Positions 9,986 to 20,078 of a DNA stretch of 64,000 bases are shown here, one piece after another; within the stretch, counting starts at the first letter, position 1, and the number at the start of each line of letters is the position of its first letter. The notes beneath the pieces were generated by a model. The model worked only from the letters and a program-made list of their open reading frames with translations, had not been told where the DNA came from and did not search any database. Made by a program: the position numbers and the translations under genes. Source of the DNA: an uncultured Kordiimonas sp. GTDB lineage: Bacteria > Pseudomonadota > Alphaproteobacteria > Sphingomonadales > Kordiimonadaceae. The stretch is from assembly GCA_947503625.1 (NCBI GenBank), contig CANNEK010000002.1, forward strand, positions 310,001-374,000. The letters run 5' to 3'.

Positions 9986-11220
9986 GGCTTTTCCTTTCCT
10001 TCATGCGAATGTTTTTGGATAGATTGATATAATGAAAGCAGTGTTTCGATCTTGGCTGGCCAAAGCGCCACCTGTTCCATTTTGCGAATAGCGCCTTCCG
10101 ACAATCGCCGACGCAGTTCAGGCATACTCGCCAGGGTGCGGATGGCATTGGCAATTTGCAGGCTGAAAGTCTCAGGCTCGGTTACAGTAATGCGAAAACC
10201 ACAGCTATCGTCGACGACATACCCGGGCCCGCCGCGATGGGCGACAATGGCCGGCACACCGTGGCTCAACGCTTCATATATCACGCTGCCACTCGGCTCC
10301 CGAAAACTCGGGAATGCAAACACATCAGCCTGTTCATATAATGCATCCACGGCACCACGGCTGATTTGTCCGTGGAATGTCACCAAATGATCAACACCAA
10401 GCTCTCCGGCCAGTGCCTGGCAAACAGTCATTTCCGGCCCTTTGCCCGCAACGTCCAGGTGCAGGCCGGAAATGTCTTTTAGATGCGACAGGGACCGAAT
10501 TAGATCACGCAACCCTTTGGTCCGCACGCCCCTGCCAACATGCAATAATCTAAGTCCTTCTCGCTCGAATTTGTGTGACAGCGGTGGCCGAACCTGTGAA
10601 ACACCAAGTTCACTCATCACTTCAAATCTGCGCGGGCTGCAATGTTGCAGCAATTCCCGAACGTAGGGGGCAACACCAAGGACGGCTGATGCACTGCGAT
10701 AGCTCGCTTTCAGAAACGGGTCAAATCGCAGACGAAAACGATCAATACCCCTTAAACGAGTATACCATGCTGCTGTTTCGCATTCCGACTTGAAAGCCAT
10801 AGGTGTTGATAAACTTCCCCCCATTGGCCCCAAAACATATGGGATGTCAAATTGCTTGAGAGGGCTCGAAAACCGCAACGCGATCGGGGAAAACTGGTGG
10901 GCGATATCGAACTTTTCACCCTGTTTCAACAGGATGCGAATTTGCCTCCTGGCCCAACGGAAATAGCTCGGGTAAGATAATTTTGCCATTGCATTCAGCC
11001 GCTCGTGCTTGCGGGCCCATTCAGGTTCAGGGCGAGTGATCACATGCGTGCCAGGCAGTTGCTCGGATAAAGGCTTTCGCTTCGGACGCTCCATAGACAA
11101 GAGGGTCACATCAGCCTGTTTCGACAGTTCGTGTACCCACTGGAATGCGCACCAGGCTTCACCAACGTCGGTCCCGTCACAGTAAGGAGCAAGCGCAAGA
11201 ACTTTTGGACGATAGGTCAT
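9922..11220 (-). CDS. Glycosyltransferase group 1 (GT4-like)
   Basis: LLHVGRGVRTKGLRDLIRSLSHL ... VTFHGQISRGAVDALYEQADVFAFPSFREPSGSVIYEALSHGVPAIVAHRGGPGYVV. Confidence 0.85.
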   Translation of the reverse strand: MTYRPKVLALAPYCDGTDVGEAWCAFQWVHELSKQADVTLLSMERPKRKPLSEQLPGTHVITRPEPEWARKHERLNAMAKLSYPSYFRWARRQIRILLKQGEKFDIAHQFSPIALRFSSPLKQFDIPYVLGPMGGSLSTPMAFKSECETAAWYTRLRGIDRFRLRFDPFLKASYRSASAVLGVAPYVRELLQHCSPRRFEVMSELGVSQVRPPLSHKFEREGLRLLHVGRGVRTKGLRDLIRSLSHLKDISGLHLDVAGKGPEMTVCQALAGELGVDHLVTFHGQISRGAVDALYEQADVFAFPSFREPSGSVIYEALSHGVPAIVAHRGGPGYVVDDSCGFRITVTEPETFSLQIANAIRTLASMPELRRRLSEGAIRKMEQVALWPAKIETLLSLYQSIQKHSHEGKEKPCPKKPKSSRLRQVAGTGSSC

Positions 11221-12164
11221 TGAAAAGCCCTCCCCGATTTGGGCCAGGCTTTCAAAAAGCTGAGTGAAACACCTTTGAAGTGCAACGTGCGGTCCTTGGC
11301 CCGAGCAGCTCGCTTTAGCTTGCTAACAGTGGCCCAATAAGCAAACCGACTACTGTTAAACACAAACAGCAGAAAGAAAATGCAAAGCGCAGTTGCCAGT
11401 CCGGAGTGCTTGCGATGCAGGCGAACCGTAGCCTCACTAAGCATGAGGTCTCGCCCATAGTTCAGTGTGCCAGAACTACCGCCACCGAAATGGGTAATGT
11501 CTCCAACCGGTGCAAATGCAACCCTCCAGCCAGCTTCACGAATACGCCGACACCAGTCCGTTTCTTCGCCAAAAAAGAAGAAGTCTTCGTCGAGAGCACC
11601 AACGGCCTCTACGCACTGCTTGCGTACCATCAGGTAGCAGCCTGAAATCGTTTCTACATATTGCTCTGACTGCCGATCCCAATCAAGCATTCTATATTTT
11701 CGAAATGCGGCCACAGAACTCAGGCGATCGAGCCCCAGTGTCTGCATTGCCAAATTCAGCAATGACGGAAACTGGCTGGTACTGTGCTGCAAACTGCCAT
11801 CGGCATTCAGAACACGACACCCCATGGCACCGACATGCCAATGGGCATCCATATATGCCAGGGAATTTTCCAACACATCTCCATGCACCAAGGTATCTGA
11901 ATTCAGAAGTAGAACATTTGAGCCACTGGCTATTGCGATCGCCTGGTTGTTGGCAGCCGCAAATCCCCTATTTTTCCGGTTCAGGATAAGAGTTACCTCA
12001 GGGAACAGCTTCCTGACCATTTCCGAACTACCGTCCGTAGACGCATTATCGACGACGATTATTTCAAAGCTGCGCTTTTTGGGCGCAAAATCGAATACTG
12101 ATTTCAAGCAATCATGCAATAGTTCGCGCGTATTCCAGTTGATGACAATAATGCTTAGGTCCAT
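11217..12164 (-). CDS. Glycosyltransferase family 2 (rhamnosyltransferase-like)
   Basis: LSIIVINWNTRELLHDCLKSV ... IIVVDNASTDGSSEMV ... VLLLNSDTLVHGD. Confidence 0.85.
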   Translation of the reverse strand: MDLSIIVINWNTRELLHDCLKSVFDFAPKKRSFEIIVVDNASTDGSSEMVRKLFPEVTLILNRKNRGFAAANNQAIAIASGSNVLLLNSDTLVHGDVLENSLAYMDAHWHVGAMGCRVLNADGSLQHSTSQFPSLLNLAMQTLGLDRLSSVAAFRKYRMLDWDRQSEQYVETISGCYLMVRKQCVEAVGALDEDFFFFGEETDWCRRIREAGWRVAFAPVGDITHFGGGSSGTLNYGRDLMLSEATVRLHRKHSGLATALCIFFLLFVFNSSRFAYWATVSKLKRAARAKDRTLHFKGVSLSFLKAWPKSGRAFQ

Positions 12165-13459
12165 GAGAGACGCTCCCTGGGCTGAATTGAAAAAGTTTGT
12201 TGTGGTTGACTAACTGGCTGGTGCTGACGCGCTTTTGCGAGTGCCATACCGCAACCAACAAGAAAGAAAAAATGCACCATCAGCGCATTCCAGAAGTGCA
12301 CCGTAAGTCCCGCGAGCACAAAACTCAGAATCGTAATGATCCATGCTTTGCGAGCGTTCTTTAGAGGAAGATCAAAATGCGCTCCATTGGCCTGCTTCCA
12401 ACCTACAAGCCAAACCGCCAACGCAAGGAAAATGAAAGCTGGCAGACCATAGCGTACTGTGGTCAGGAGCCAAAAGTTATCCATGCTGGAACTCATCCAT
12501 GGCGCGCGAATCCAGTCGTTCAGGCCTATACCGAACATCGGGTGCCTGCCGACTTCCGCGGTGCCATAATTCCAGATATGCACACGGTTGTAGGCACTGT
12601 TTGCACTGAAGGTTAGATAAGAAATAAATACCAATATGGGAGAGCGGTTCGAAAGCAATGTCAGTACCAGCCAAGCTGCGGCAATGATCCCCATCAGGAT
12701 GCTCCAGCGGTTGGTAATGCCCTTTGTCAAGCGATCCCATCCGATTAGTCCCATTTGAAGGGCAAGAGCGGTAAAGGGCCCACCGGAAAGAGAAAAGAAA
12801 GTGGCTAGCGCAACAGCAGCCAGTCGTTTAATCGATTTATTGTTCAAAAGGGCTTCACCAAGAATGAAATAGGCGCAAGCAAAGGCGCTCGCCGAGAAGA
12901 CGCCAAACAGAATGGGGTGCTCGAATGAAGTGAAAGCGCGCGTCAGTCCAAGGCGCGGCTCAATCACATGCGGACCAGCACCACCAAAAACCGCTTTAAA
13001 TGGCTCACGCAAGATGTGCATGCCTGAAAAGGATTCGACAGCCGCAAATGCGAGCAAAGATACGGAAACAGTGAAAACAAGTCGGGCAACTGCAACAAAG
13101 TCCTCGTATGTGCGCACGTAAGCGCGAGCTAGCAGGTATGCACCAAATGTCTCAATGAAATATATGCCGCCAGACTCAACTCCTTCCGCAACACCCATGG
13201 CGAGAATGAGGGACAACGCAGCCCACAAACCGTGTGCAGCCATCAGGCTATCTATTAGACCCGCTGGTGTTCTGCGGTTTTGCAAAAGCAGATTGAGTGC
13301 AGGAACCAGCATGACAATCAGGGTAATCCGATAAGGGGACAACCTGAGCGACCCCAAAGAGATGGAAACCTCAGGAGGAAAAGCAAAGCTCAACACCAAT
13401 ATGATTACTGGCAACGCGGGCCAGCCACCGGCGGCTTGATATGTGGCCGTGCCCTTCAC
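12155..13459 (-). CDS. O-antigen ligase/polymerase-like (Wzy-like) membrane protein
   Basis: Multiple TM segments in the polysaccharide operon; WNYGTAEVGRHPMFGIGLNDW motif typical of Wzy/O-antigen-ligase proteins. Confidence 0.75.
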   Translation of the reverse strand: MKGTATYQAAGGWPALPVIILVLSFAFPPEVSISLGSLRLSPYRITLIVMLVPALNLLLQNRRTPAGLIDSLMAAHGLWAALSLILAMGVAEGVESGGIYFIETFGAYLLARAYVRTYEDFVAVARLVFTVSVSLLAFAAVESFSGMHILREPFKAVFGGAGPHVIEPRLGLTRAFTSFEHPILFGVFSASAFACAYFILGEALLNNKSIKRLAAVALATFFSLSGGPFTALALQMGLIGWDRLTKGITNRWSILMGIIAAAWLVLTLLSNRSPILVFISYLTFSANSAYNRVHIWNYGTAEVGRHPMFGIGLNDWIRAPWMSSSMDNFWLLTTVRYGLPAFIFLALAVWLVGWKQANGAHFDLPLKNARKAWIITILSFVLAGLTVHFWNALMVHFFFLVGCGMALAKARQHQPVSQPQQTFSIQPRERLSWT

Positions 13460-14721
13460 TGCTGCTCCTCTGCAGCAAGCCAGTTGGTTTCTTTTTCACG
13501 ATAAAGCCTCCTTGCCACGATCCGTTTGAGCGTCCCGAATGTGGATTGGAGTTTGGCGCGCAAAGGTAGCGCAAGCCAGCCGTGGAAACTGTCAGCGCGC
13601 ATTGGCAGTGACTGTCTGCCGGACAAACGCTGCATCACGCGGCGACCCCATACCGCACCCTTGGTTGCAACCAGATTGGGTTGAGCGTCAAACAACACTT
13701 TGGGATTTCGGGGTTCGAGGATCAGATAACCGGCGGCAACAGCACGTCGCAGCATGGTCCGACCACGCTCTGTGCGAACAATGACCAGTGACTTTCCGTG
13801 CCCGCCCTCTTCCGAGGGCGTCTGCCAGGGGTCGCCAACAGACAAATCCGCAACCTCTCCGGTATGATCTGCGCATGTCATACAACGCCACTGACGGTGT
13901 TTTTGCAGAACATTGCCCCAGCCGTCCGCATAAGTGGTGCGCGCAGAATGGCTTTGACCATTTTCCTCAGTCCAGCTGGCCACCATATCACCGGGCCAAC
14001 CATTCCCCCGAAAGCGAAGCGATTGAAGTTCTGCTTCATGGGTTTTACCCAGATGATCAAGGAGCGCTTCAGTTCCCTGATGGCTTGGCGTGCCGGCACA
14101 AAATATAGAGATCGTCAGGCCCGTGTTCTGGGCAACCTCCTCACGCAACACGCCGACAGCATTAACACCTGCAATGTCACAAGGCTTGCCAACAACAACA
14201 CAAGGCCCGCCCGCATCCGCCACCAGATCCAAACGATCCGCTACACTTGCGGGAGCATAGCGAGAGCCAGCTCCCGCCATCAGGTCTTGACGGGTTTTGC
14301 TTAAGCAAGCTTCGTTGAGTTTTGGGTTTTTGAGGCTCGCTTTCACATGCAGCGTGCCAGCAAATCCAGCTGATTGCATGGCGGCCAGCGATATGGCTGT
14401 AACCACCCCTCCGCTTGAGCCCGAAAAACGAATATCTTCATCTGCTGCATAGCCTTCCCATACTTCAAACACGGGCCCCCAAGCTTGGGTGACTTGGGTG
14501 GCAACGTCAGTTTCTCTTGGTGATACACTGGGGCAAGATTGCGCGAGAAAAGCGTCAAGCTCTTTTGGCAAATGCGACACGCATTTGGGACGCCGGTTTT
14601 CATCACTGGTTTCTGACATCTTGACATGCGCTGGGGCCAAAGCAGCACAGGCGCCGCAACCCGTACACAGACGATTGCTGACAATATCCTGGAGGGAGGA
14701 TGGCTTCAGGTTATTCATCAA
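13456..14721 (-). CDS. Coenzyme F420 hydrogenase/dehydrogenase beta-subunit-family protein
   Basis: LCTGCGACAAL ferredoxin-like cluster, GSRYAPASV, GKPCDIAGV, SIFCAGTPSHQGT motifs; next to pyruvyl transferase. Confidence 0.8.
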   Translation of the reverse strand: MMNNLKPSSLQDIVSNRLCTGCGACAALAPAHVKMSETSDENRRPKCVSHLPKELDAFLAQSCPSVSPRETDVATQVTQAWGPVFEVWEGYAADEDIRFSGSSGGVVTAISLAAMQSAGFAGTLHVKASLKNPKLNEACLSKTRQDLMAGAGSRYAPASVADRLDLVADAGGPCVVVGKPCDIAGVNAVGVLREEVAQNTGLTISIFCAGTPSHQGTEALLDHLGKTHEAELQSLRFRGNGWPGDMVASWTEENGQSHSARTTYADGWGNVLQKHRQWRCMTCADHTGEVADLSVGDPWQTPSEEGGHGKSLVIVRTERGRTMLRRAVAAGYLILEPRNPKVLFDAQPNLVATKGAVWGRRVMQRLSGRQSLPMRADSFHGWLALPLRAKLQSTFGTLKRIVARRLYREKETNWLAAEEQQ

Positions 14722-15971
14722 ACAGTCTCCTGCGCTCTGAGTTGCGGCGCTGCATGGGGCGCACGGCGGCGATTGCGAAGGGAAAATAGCAGGCCCTGTG
14801 TGGCCCAGGCGAAGCCCTCGCCAATACAGGCCAGGATCAGGACAGTGTTCAAAGTCGCTCCATGTATCATCATGGCAATGGCCATGAGAACGAATGAAAT
14901 GCGCACCAGGTTTGCCTTGAACGGGATGTCTGTTTGACCGAGCGCCTGCGCTGCAATTGATTGCGGAGCCCTGAAAAGACGAAGCATCTGCGCCACGGCA
15001 ACCAACAGGATAAGACTGAGGTCTGCCTTGAAATCGTCGCCAAACAAAATCTGCAAAACCAGGTTGGCAAACAAGACGTAACCAAACGCATAGACTGCGC
15101 CAATGGCGTAAATCCAGCGATGAAATTCATTCAGGCGCTGCTGGAATCTTGTGGTCTGTGCTTTCAAGGAAGCAAAGGTCGGCAGGCCAAAAGACAGTGC
15201 CATCCGGCTCATGATCAGGATTGGCACGAGGGCCAACTGGAACATCATGGAGAAATGTGCAAATTCGTCAGCGGGCAACATGGCGGATAAAATCAAACGC
15301 TCACCCTGCATGCTCCAGAACATGGTGACACCAGTCAACAACAAAGGCCAGCCGAACCGGAGCATTTTGTTGAACTCCGCAACTTCGAGCGATGATTTAT
15401 ATTGAGCGTCAGAAAGCACGTGGGACAGCCCGGTATGCAAAAGAGACTGAGCTACAAGACAGGCACATATCACCTCAAGTGACGGGGCGATCAACGCAAG
15501 AAAATACATTGCTGCGAGGCCAACAACAGCGGTGAAGCCTTCAACGTAAAGGGCCGGTCGAAAGTTCAAGGACCGCTGCTTGAGAATATAGCCTTTGTGA
15601 GTGAAGCCCCGAACGAACGCGCTTGCCGCAATAGCTGCATATGCCTCTACAGGAATGCCCTGGACCTGATAAGCGCCCATCAGCAGAACAATCACCGCCA
15701 ACACCACTCCGCGCAGCCGGCAGAAAAAATGTGCCGAACCGAGAGCGTGCTCGAGCATTTCCTTTTTAACCTGCAGGATGTAACGCTCTACAGCCAGATC
15801 CGTCGACATGGCAAAAAGACGGATGCTAAGGATCAGGAATACAAACTGTCCTAAGGTTTCTGCGCCCATCATACGGGCAATGATGATATTGCGTGTGAAA
15901 ACGCAGGCCTCCAACAAGATTTGGTTGGACGCGATCAAACTGATCTTTCGGCTTGCTCCCTGACTAGGCAT
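14718..15971 (-). CDS. Polysaccharide flippase (Wzx/MATE-like)
   Basis: About 12 hydrophobic segments, N-terminal NIIIARMMGAETLGQFVFLILS typical of polysaccharide transporters. Confidence 0.8.
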   Translation of the reverse strand: MPSQGASRKISLIASNQILLEACVFTRNIIIARMMGAETLGQFVFLILSIRLFAMSTDLAVERYILQVKKEMLEHALGSAHFFCRLRGVVLAVIVLLMGAYQVQGIPVEAYAAIAASAFVRGFTHKGYILKQRSLNFRPALYVEGFTAVVGLAAMYFLALIAPSLEVICACLVAQSLLHTGLSHVLSDAQYKSSLEVAEFNKMLRFGWPLLLTGVTMFWSMQGERLILSAMLPADEFAHFSMMFQLALVPILIMSRMALSFGLPTFASLKAQTTRFQQRLNEFHRWIYAIGAVYAFGYVLFANLVLQILFGDDFKADLSLILLVAVAQMLRLFRAPQSIAAQALGQTDIPFKANLVRISFVLMAIAMMIHGATLNTVLILACIGEGFAWATQGLLFSLRNRRRAPHAAPQLRAQETV

Positions 15972-17223
15972 GCAAAGCCTCCCTTGGATGGGCGGCTATT
16001 TTGACAGCCGCCGAGATTACATCCATTTGATACGCCCAGCGTCGCATCACAAAAGGCAGCTGCGATTTCAACAAAGCGGCTTGCTCGTGGCGATTTTTAA
16101 AATCATTGATTAAACGATCAACCAATTCTCTGGTGTCGAGCTCGCGCAGGTCATGGACCTGGGCCCCGGCACCGCAGCAGTCAAATACGCCCGCCGCTTT
16201 CCGGCTATAAGCCATATTGGATACGGGCGTTGCGGTGGACAGTGCTGCGATGGTTGCATGCATGCGCGCACCAACGAACCAACAGGTTTGCTCAATCACT
16301 CCTTTGATTGCAGAAGGTGTTTTTGCCGTTTCCTCGATCGATATCCGGTTCTGCAGCCCTTGGCAAAAGTGCTCTTTGAGGGCTTTAGAGGCCACCAGAT
16401 CACTTTCACTGCCGCCGCCAGGTGTTACATGGGGCACTAAGTGGATTTTAACGGTTTCGTTGCGCAGCATACGGCGCACCAGTTGCAACAGGGCGGCACG
16501 GTAGTCGCATCTAAGACCAAATTGTTCCGCTGCTTCGCCAGACTGGTTCCAAAGCAGACCACTTACATTGATACCAACTGTTTCTGGTGGCAGGCCGCAG
16601 GTTGGTTTGACAGATGGCAGCCCAAATGCGAGATCAACGCCCAGCCGGTGCCGGCTCTCTTCAAAATCCGCTCCCAACAACTCTCTCAAGTAGTCCAGGC
16701 TTGCGACATCCCGAGCAATGGCAAGCGTACACCTTTTAAGGATGTGCCGAGCGATGCGCCGAGACCGCTTGAACTGGAACGGGCCAAAGGTTTGGGGCAG
16801 CAAAATCAGAGGTACTTCGGCGTCAATAGCCATGAGTTTTGGCAGAATAATCTGGTCGAAACGGGCCGGACCGTAAATATCGGTAAAGCTATCACCACCA
16901 CTTACATCTACGACAGCGTCGGCATTCATCATTGCCCGCAAGGCAGGTGAACTAAGCCCCATCAGCTGCCTCAGGCGCGCCTGATGCATATTGGCACTCT
17001 GGTAGACGCGCTTTCCGGCCTTGAAGGCCAGCGTTTGCAACCTGGCTAGTGTGTCATCATCCGCGACGGGATTGATACCATGACCATGATCAAAAACGGT
17101 AACCTGGTCAACGCCACGGTCGGCCAATCCCAAAATGAGGGACTGTGCCAAAGCCGTAACGCCATGATTGCCGGTGTCAGGTGCTGCGCCAGCAAGAACT
17201 ATGGATGTGTGATTCTGTTTCAT
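15964..17223 (-). CDS. Polysaccharide pyruvyl transferase family protein
   Basis: GAAPDTGNHGVTALAQSLI ... VSGGDSFTDIYG ... LILLPQTFGPF ... FVGARMHATIAALSTATPV. Confidence 0.85.
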   Translation of the reverse strand: MKQNHTSIVLAGAAPDTGNHGVTALAQSLILGLADRGVDQVTVFDHGHGINPVADDDTLARLQTLAFKAGKRVYQSANMHQARLRQLMGLSSPALRAMMNADAVVDVSGGDSFTDIYGPARFDQIILPKLMAIDAEVPLILLPQTFGPFQFKRSRRIARHILKRCTLAIARDVASLDYLRELLGADFEESRHRLGVDLAFGLPSVKPTCGLPPETVGINVSGLLWNQSGEAAEQFGLRCDYRAALLQLVRRMLRNETVKIHLVPHVTPGGGSESDLVASKALKEHFCQGLQNRISIEETAKTPSAIKGVIEQTCWFVGARMHATIAALSTATPVSNMAYSRKAAGVFDCCGAGAQVHDLRELDTRELVDRLINDFKNRHEQAALLKSQLPFVMRRWAYQMDVISAAVKIAAHPREALHA

Positions 17224-17235
17224 GCCAGCTACATC

Positions 17236-17250
17236 GCAACTGGCATGCCA
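17236..17250 (-). promoter_or_regulatory. Candidate sigma-54 promoter for the minus-strand EPS operon
   Basis: Minus strand reads TGGCATGCCAGTTGC (GG-N10-GC); 13 nt before the annotated ATG. Confidence 0.65.
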
Positions 17251-17317
17251 ATCGATAAATTACAACAAGTCATTGAAAAATATAAATTAATTTTAAAAAT
17301 GTCCGGATTTGGATTCC

Positions 17318-17369
17318 CAATTTGCAAACGGCGTTTTTCAAAATCGCCAAGTTATTCGCAATTTGCAAA
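17318..17369. promoter_or_regulatory. Two CAATTTGCAAA copies (17318-17328, 17359-17369), candidate activator sites
   Basis: Exact 11-nt repeats, each about 65-70 bp upstream of one of the two divergent sigma-54-like promoters; a third exact copy is at 27563-27573. Confidence 0.5.
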
Positions 17370-17433
17370 ATGAGTAAATATGTCTAACTCTAAATACCGT
17401 ATATTTTTCATACACTTAATCCATATTCTAACT

Positions 17434-17448
17434 TGGCATGCCCTTTGC
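17434..17448 (+). promoter_or_regulatory. Candidate sigma-54 promoter for the sugar transferase/exosortase operon
   Basis: TGGCATGCCCTTTGC (GG-N10-GC), 37 nt upstream of ATG 17485. Confidence 0.75.
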
Positions 17449-17484
17449 CAACTTACCCTTAATCACAATGAATGAGGGCGCAAC

Positions 17485-19215
17485 ATGACCGCTTACATTG
17501 AAAATGACGAGACAACCAACCGCTGGCCTGTCTGGCAATTGTCAGACTGGGAAAAGAGCTCGAACGTGTCCCGCCTTTGGGGCAGGCTTCAGAGAATCGC
17601 GGCAGCTATAGCGCTGGTCGGATTGTTCCCGGTGTTCGTTGTTTTATATGTTCTGGTGAAAGGGACCAGCAAAGGTCCTTTCATATATAAACAGTCTCGT
17701 CCGGGCCGCTTTGGTCAGCCCTTTATTGCATACAAAATCCGGACGATGCGCACCGGTGCAGACACGGATCAAAAACGCGCCAGACGGGTTGATACTAACG
17801 ACCCGATGATTACTCCTGTCGGCCGAACTCTGCGGGACCTCAAACTCGACGAACTGCCACAATTGGTTAATGTGATGAAGGGTGACATGGCACTTGTTGG
17901 TCCACGCCCAATTGCCTGCGCATTGCAGCAGGAACTCGAGTCCAGTATCCCCGGTTTCAGTCGCAGACTATCTGTAAGGCCAGGCCTGACCAGCCTCGCG
18001 CAGGTTTGCCTTTTTGACAACCAGGCAGACGAAAAAGTCATCGACGACTGGACAACACGATTTGAAGCAGAGCTTGACTATATCTACCGTCGCTCAGCGG
18101 CGTATGATCTGATAATTATCGGACTGACTGCTGCGTTTCTTGCCAAGAAAGTTGCCCGTCGCATTCCCAAAACAATGCTCCTTTCCATTCCACTTTTGGC
18201 TCTCCTGCTCTTAACAGCTTGCAGTGAACGATTGCCAACCCGAAGTTTCACGCGTGTTGACACCGCACTTGAAAAAGATATCCGCGCCTATGGTGACCGG
18301 GAAGACCCGGCCATCCTGGAAATCGAGCCGGTTTCCATTCCTGTAGAAAACTCGGTAGCACAAGATCCCGTGTATCGCATGGGTAGCGGTGACACACTTG
18401 CAATCAATGTATTTGGAGAGGAGGGCCTTAACGACCTCCGCGTGTCGGTCGATGGTGAAGGTTACATTCAGGTCCCGTACCTTGAAAGAATTAGGGTAGC
18501 AGGCAGAACTGTAGCCGAGATCCAGACTGTATTGAAAGAAGGCTTTGCCAGCCAGTTCCGCAACCCATGGGTTATCGTGGAGATCGAGCAGCATCGCAGT
18601 CGACCCGTGTATCTGGTTGGTCAGTTCAAGAAGCCGGGCGTGGTTTATATGCAGGGGCCGACGAACCTATTGCAGGCCGTATCCATGGCAAGCGGAATGA
18701 CAGAAAATGCGCACCTTTCCGGTGCGCGGTTGTGGCGCGCCGGCGAAATCGCAGCCGTTGACATGAACGCCCTTCTGGTCGACGGCAGACCTGACCACAA
18801 CATCTATCTCGAAGCCGGCGATACAATCGTTGTGCCGAGCAATTCTGACAACAAAGCTTATGTCATGGGCGCCGTTGTTCGCGCTGGAGCCGTACCCTTC
18901 AGCAATGAACCGATGACCCTTTTAAAGGCCCTTACTCAGGTCGGCGGGCCAGCCAAATCCACAGCGCTTCTCTCTCAAGTGCGTGTAATTCGCACGCACT
19001 CTGCCGTGGATGGCCAGCTAATACTGGTCAATGCAAAAGACATTCTGAAAGGCCGCGCGCCAGACCTGCAACTTCAGCCCGATGACATTGTTTACGTGCC
19101 AGACAACTGGATCGAGAACTGGAACCAGGTGATCCGGGCTGTAACACCGACTTTGCAACTTGCTGGCGGTGCGCTCCAGCCATTCGTTCAAGTTAAATTC
19201 CTGAAAGGAGACTGA
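17485..19215 (+). CDS. Fused bacterial sugar transferase (WcaJ/ExoY type) and Wza-like polysaccharide export lipoprotein
   Basis: N-terminal sugar transferase (GPFIYKQSRPGRFGQPFIAYKIRTM ... GRTLRDLKLDELPQLVNVMKGDMALVGPRP), then lipobox-like LLLLTACS, then polysaccharide export/SLBB region (YRMGSGDTLAINVFGEEGLN ... YLVGQFKKPGVV). Confidence 0.9.
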   Translation: MTAYIENDETTNRWPVWQLSDWEKSSNVSRLWGRLQRIAAAIALVGLFPVFVVLYVLVKGTSKGPFIYKQSRPGRFGQPFIAYKIRTMRTGADTDQKRARRVDTNDPMITPVGRTLRDLKLDELPQLVNVMKGDMALVGPRPIACALQQELESSIPGFSRRLSVRPGLTSLAQVCLFDNQADEKVIDDWTTRFEAELDYIYRRSAAYDLIIIGLTAAFLAKKVARRIPKTMLLSIPLLALLLLTACSERLPTRSFTRVDTALEKDIRAYGDREDPAILEIEPVSIPVENSVAQDPVYRMGSGDTLAINVFGEEGLNDLRVSVDGEGYIQVPYLERIRVAGRTVAEIQTVLKEGFASQFRNPWVIVEIEQHRSRPVYLVGQFKKPGVVYMQGPTNLLQAVSMASGMTENAHLSGARLWRAGEIAAVDMNALLVDGRPDHNIYLEAGDTIVVPSNSDNKAYVMGAVVRAGAVPFSNEPMTLLKALTQVGGPAKSTALLSQVRVIRTHSAVDGQLILVNAKDILKGRAPDLQLQPDDIVYVPDNWIENWNQVIRAVTPTLQLAGGALQPFVQVKFLKGD

Positions 19216-19217
19216 TT

Positions 19218-20078
19218 TTGTCCCGTACCCGAATTCTTTATCTTTCCACCGTTCTCTCCGCTACCTGCGCGACGAGCGCACTGGCAGGCACGGTATCGCC
19301 CGTACAATCCAGTGCCACACCGTTTGGTTTACAGCCAATTGGCGAAGTCCAACTGGCCGGGTCCGATGAAAGGGCTGCAGATTTCTCTGCCAATGATCTG
19401 CCCAGCCTCCAGGCTGTCGTGAACAACACGCTTTCCGAAAGCCAGTCGATTAACAACCTTTCCTCGATTGCTCTCGATCCCAATGATCTTGTCATCAGCG
19501 GAGACTCTAATGTGCGAGCATATTTCATCGGAGAAGGAGCAGGCTATCGCAATTCTTTGGGCGTTTACACCGGTGAGAGTTCTAACGGTCTAGACGGCGA
19601 CGCAAGTCTTATCTTGCCTGACGCCAGCACTTCTCCAAGTTACTCCTATTACAATAGCGACTACAGATCGAGCCGTGCACCTGTCGCGCCTGGCGATTTT
19701 GTTGATCTCGGCAGATACTCCGACGGGACACAGCTAAATCTGTTTTTGGTATCCAATGGCGCCGGTGGCGGCACCAACACCTACTATACTGACACCTCCC
19801 TCAACAGCGATGGTATCGACCATTTTGTGGTGCTCGCAACCCCGGATAATCCCTATCTGCTTATTGGTGTGGAAGACCTGCCGGGCGGCGGTGACAAAGA
19901 CTATAACGACGTTGTTGTCGCGCTAGAGGTAGGCCTGGCCACAACAAAAAACCTGATGGCAAAAGCAGTTCCCCTGCCCGCACCCATCGCGGCGCTTTTC
20001 GGCCCAGTCCTGTTCGGAGTAGTGTTGGCCGCGAAGCGCCGCCGACGGAAAGGTGATGATGCAGCTGTCCCTGCATAG
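19218..20078 (+). CDS. Secreted DUF4114-like protein with VPLPA-CTERM sorting signal
   Basis: Signal peptide; LLIGVEDLPGGGDKDYNDVVVALEVG; C-terminal VPLPAPIAALFGPVLFGVVLAAKRRRRK. TTG start. Confidence 0.85.
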   Translation: MSRTRILYLSTVLSATCATSALAGTVSPVQSSATPFGLQPIGEVQLAGSDERAADFSANDLPSLQAVVNNTLSESQSINNLSSIALDPNDLVISGDSNVRAYFIGEGAGYRNSLGVYTGESSNGLDGDASLILPDASTSPSYSYYNSDYRSSRAPVAPGDFVDLGRYSDGTQLNLFLVSNGAGGGTNTYYTDTSLNSDGIDHFVVLATPDNPYLLIGVEDLPGGGDKDYNDVVVALEVGLATTKNLMAKAVPLPAPIAALFGPVLFGVVLAAKRRRRKGDDAAVPA

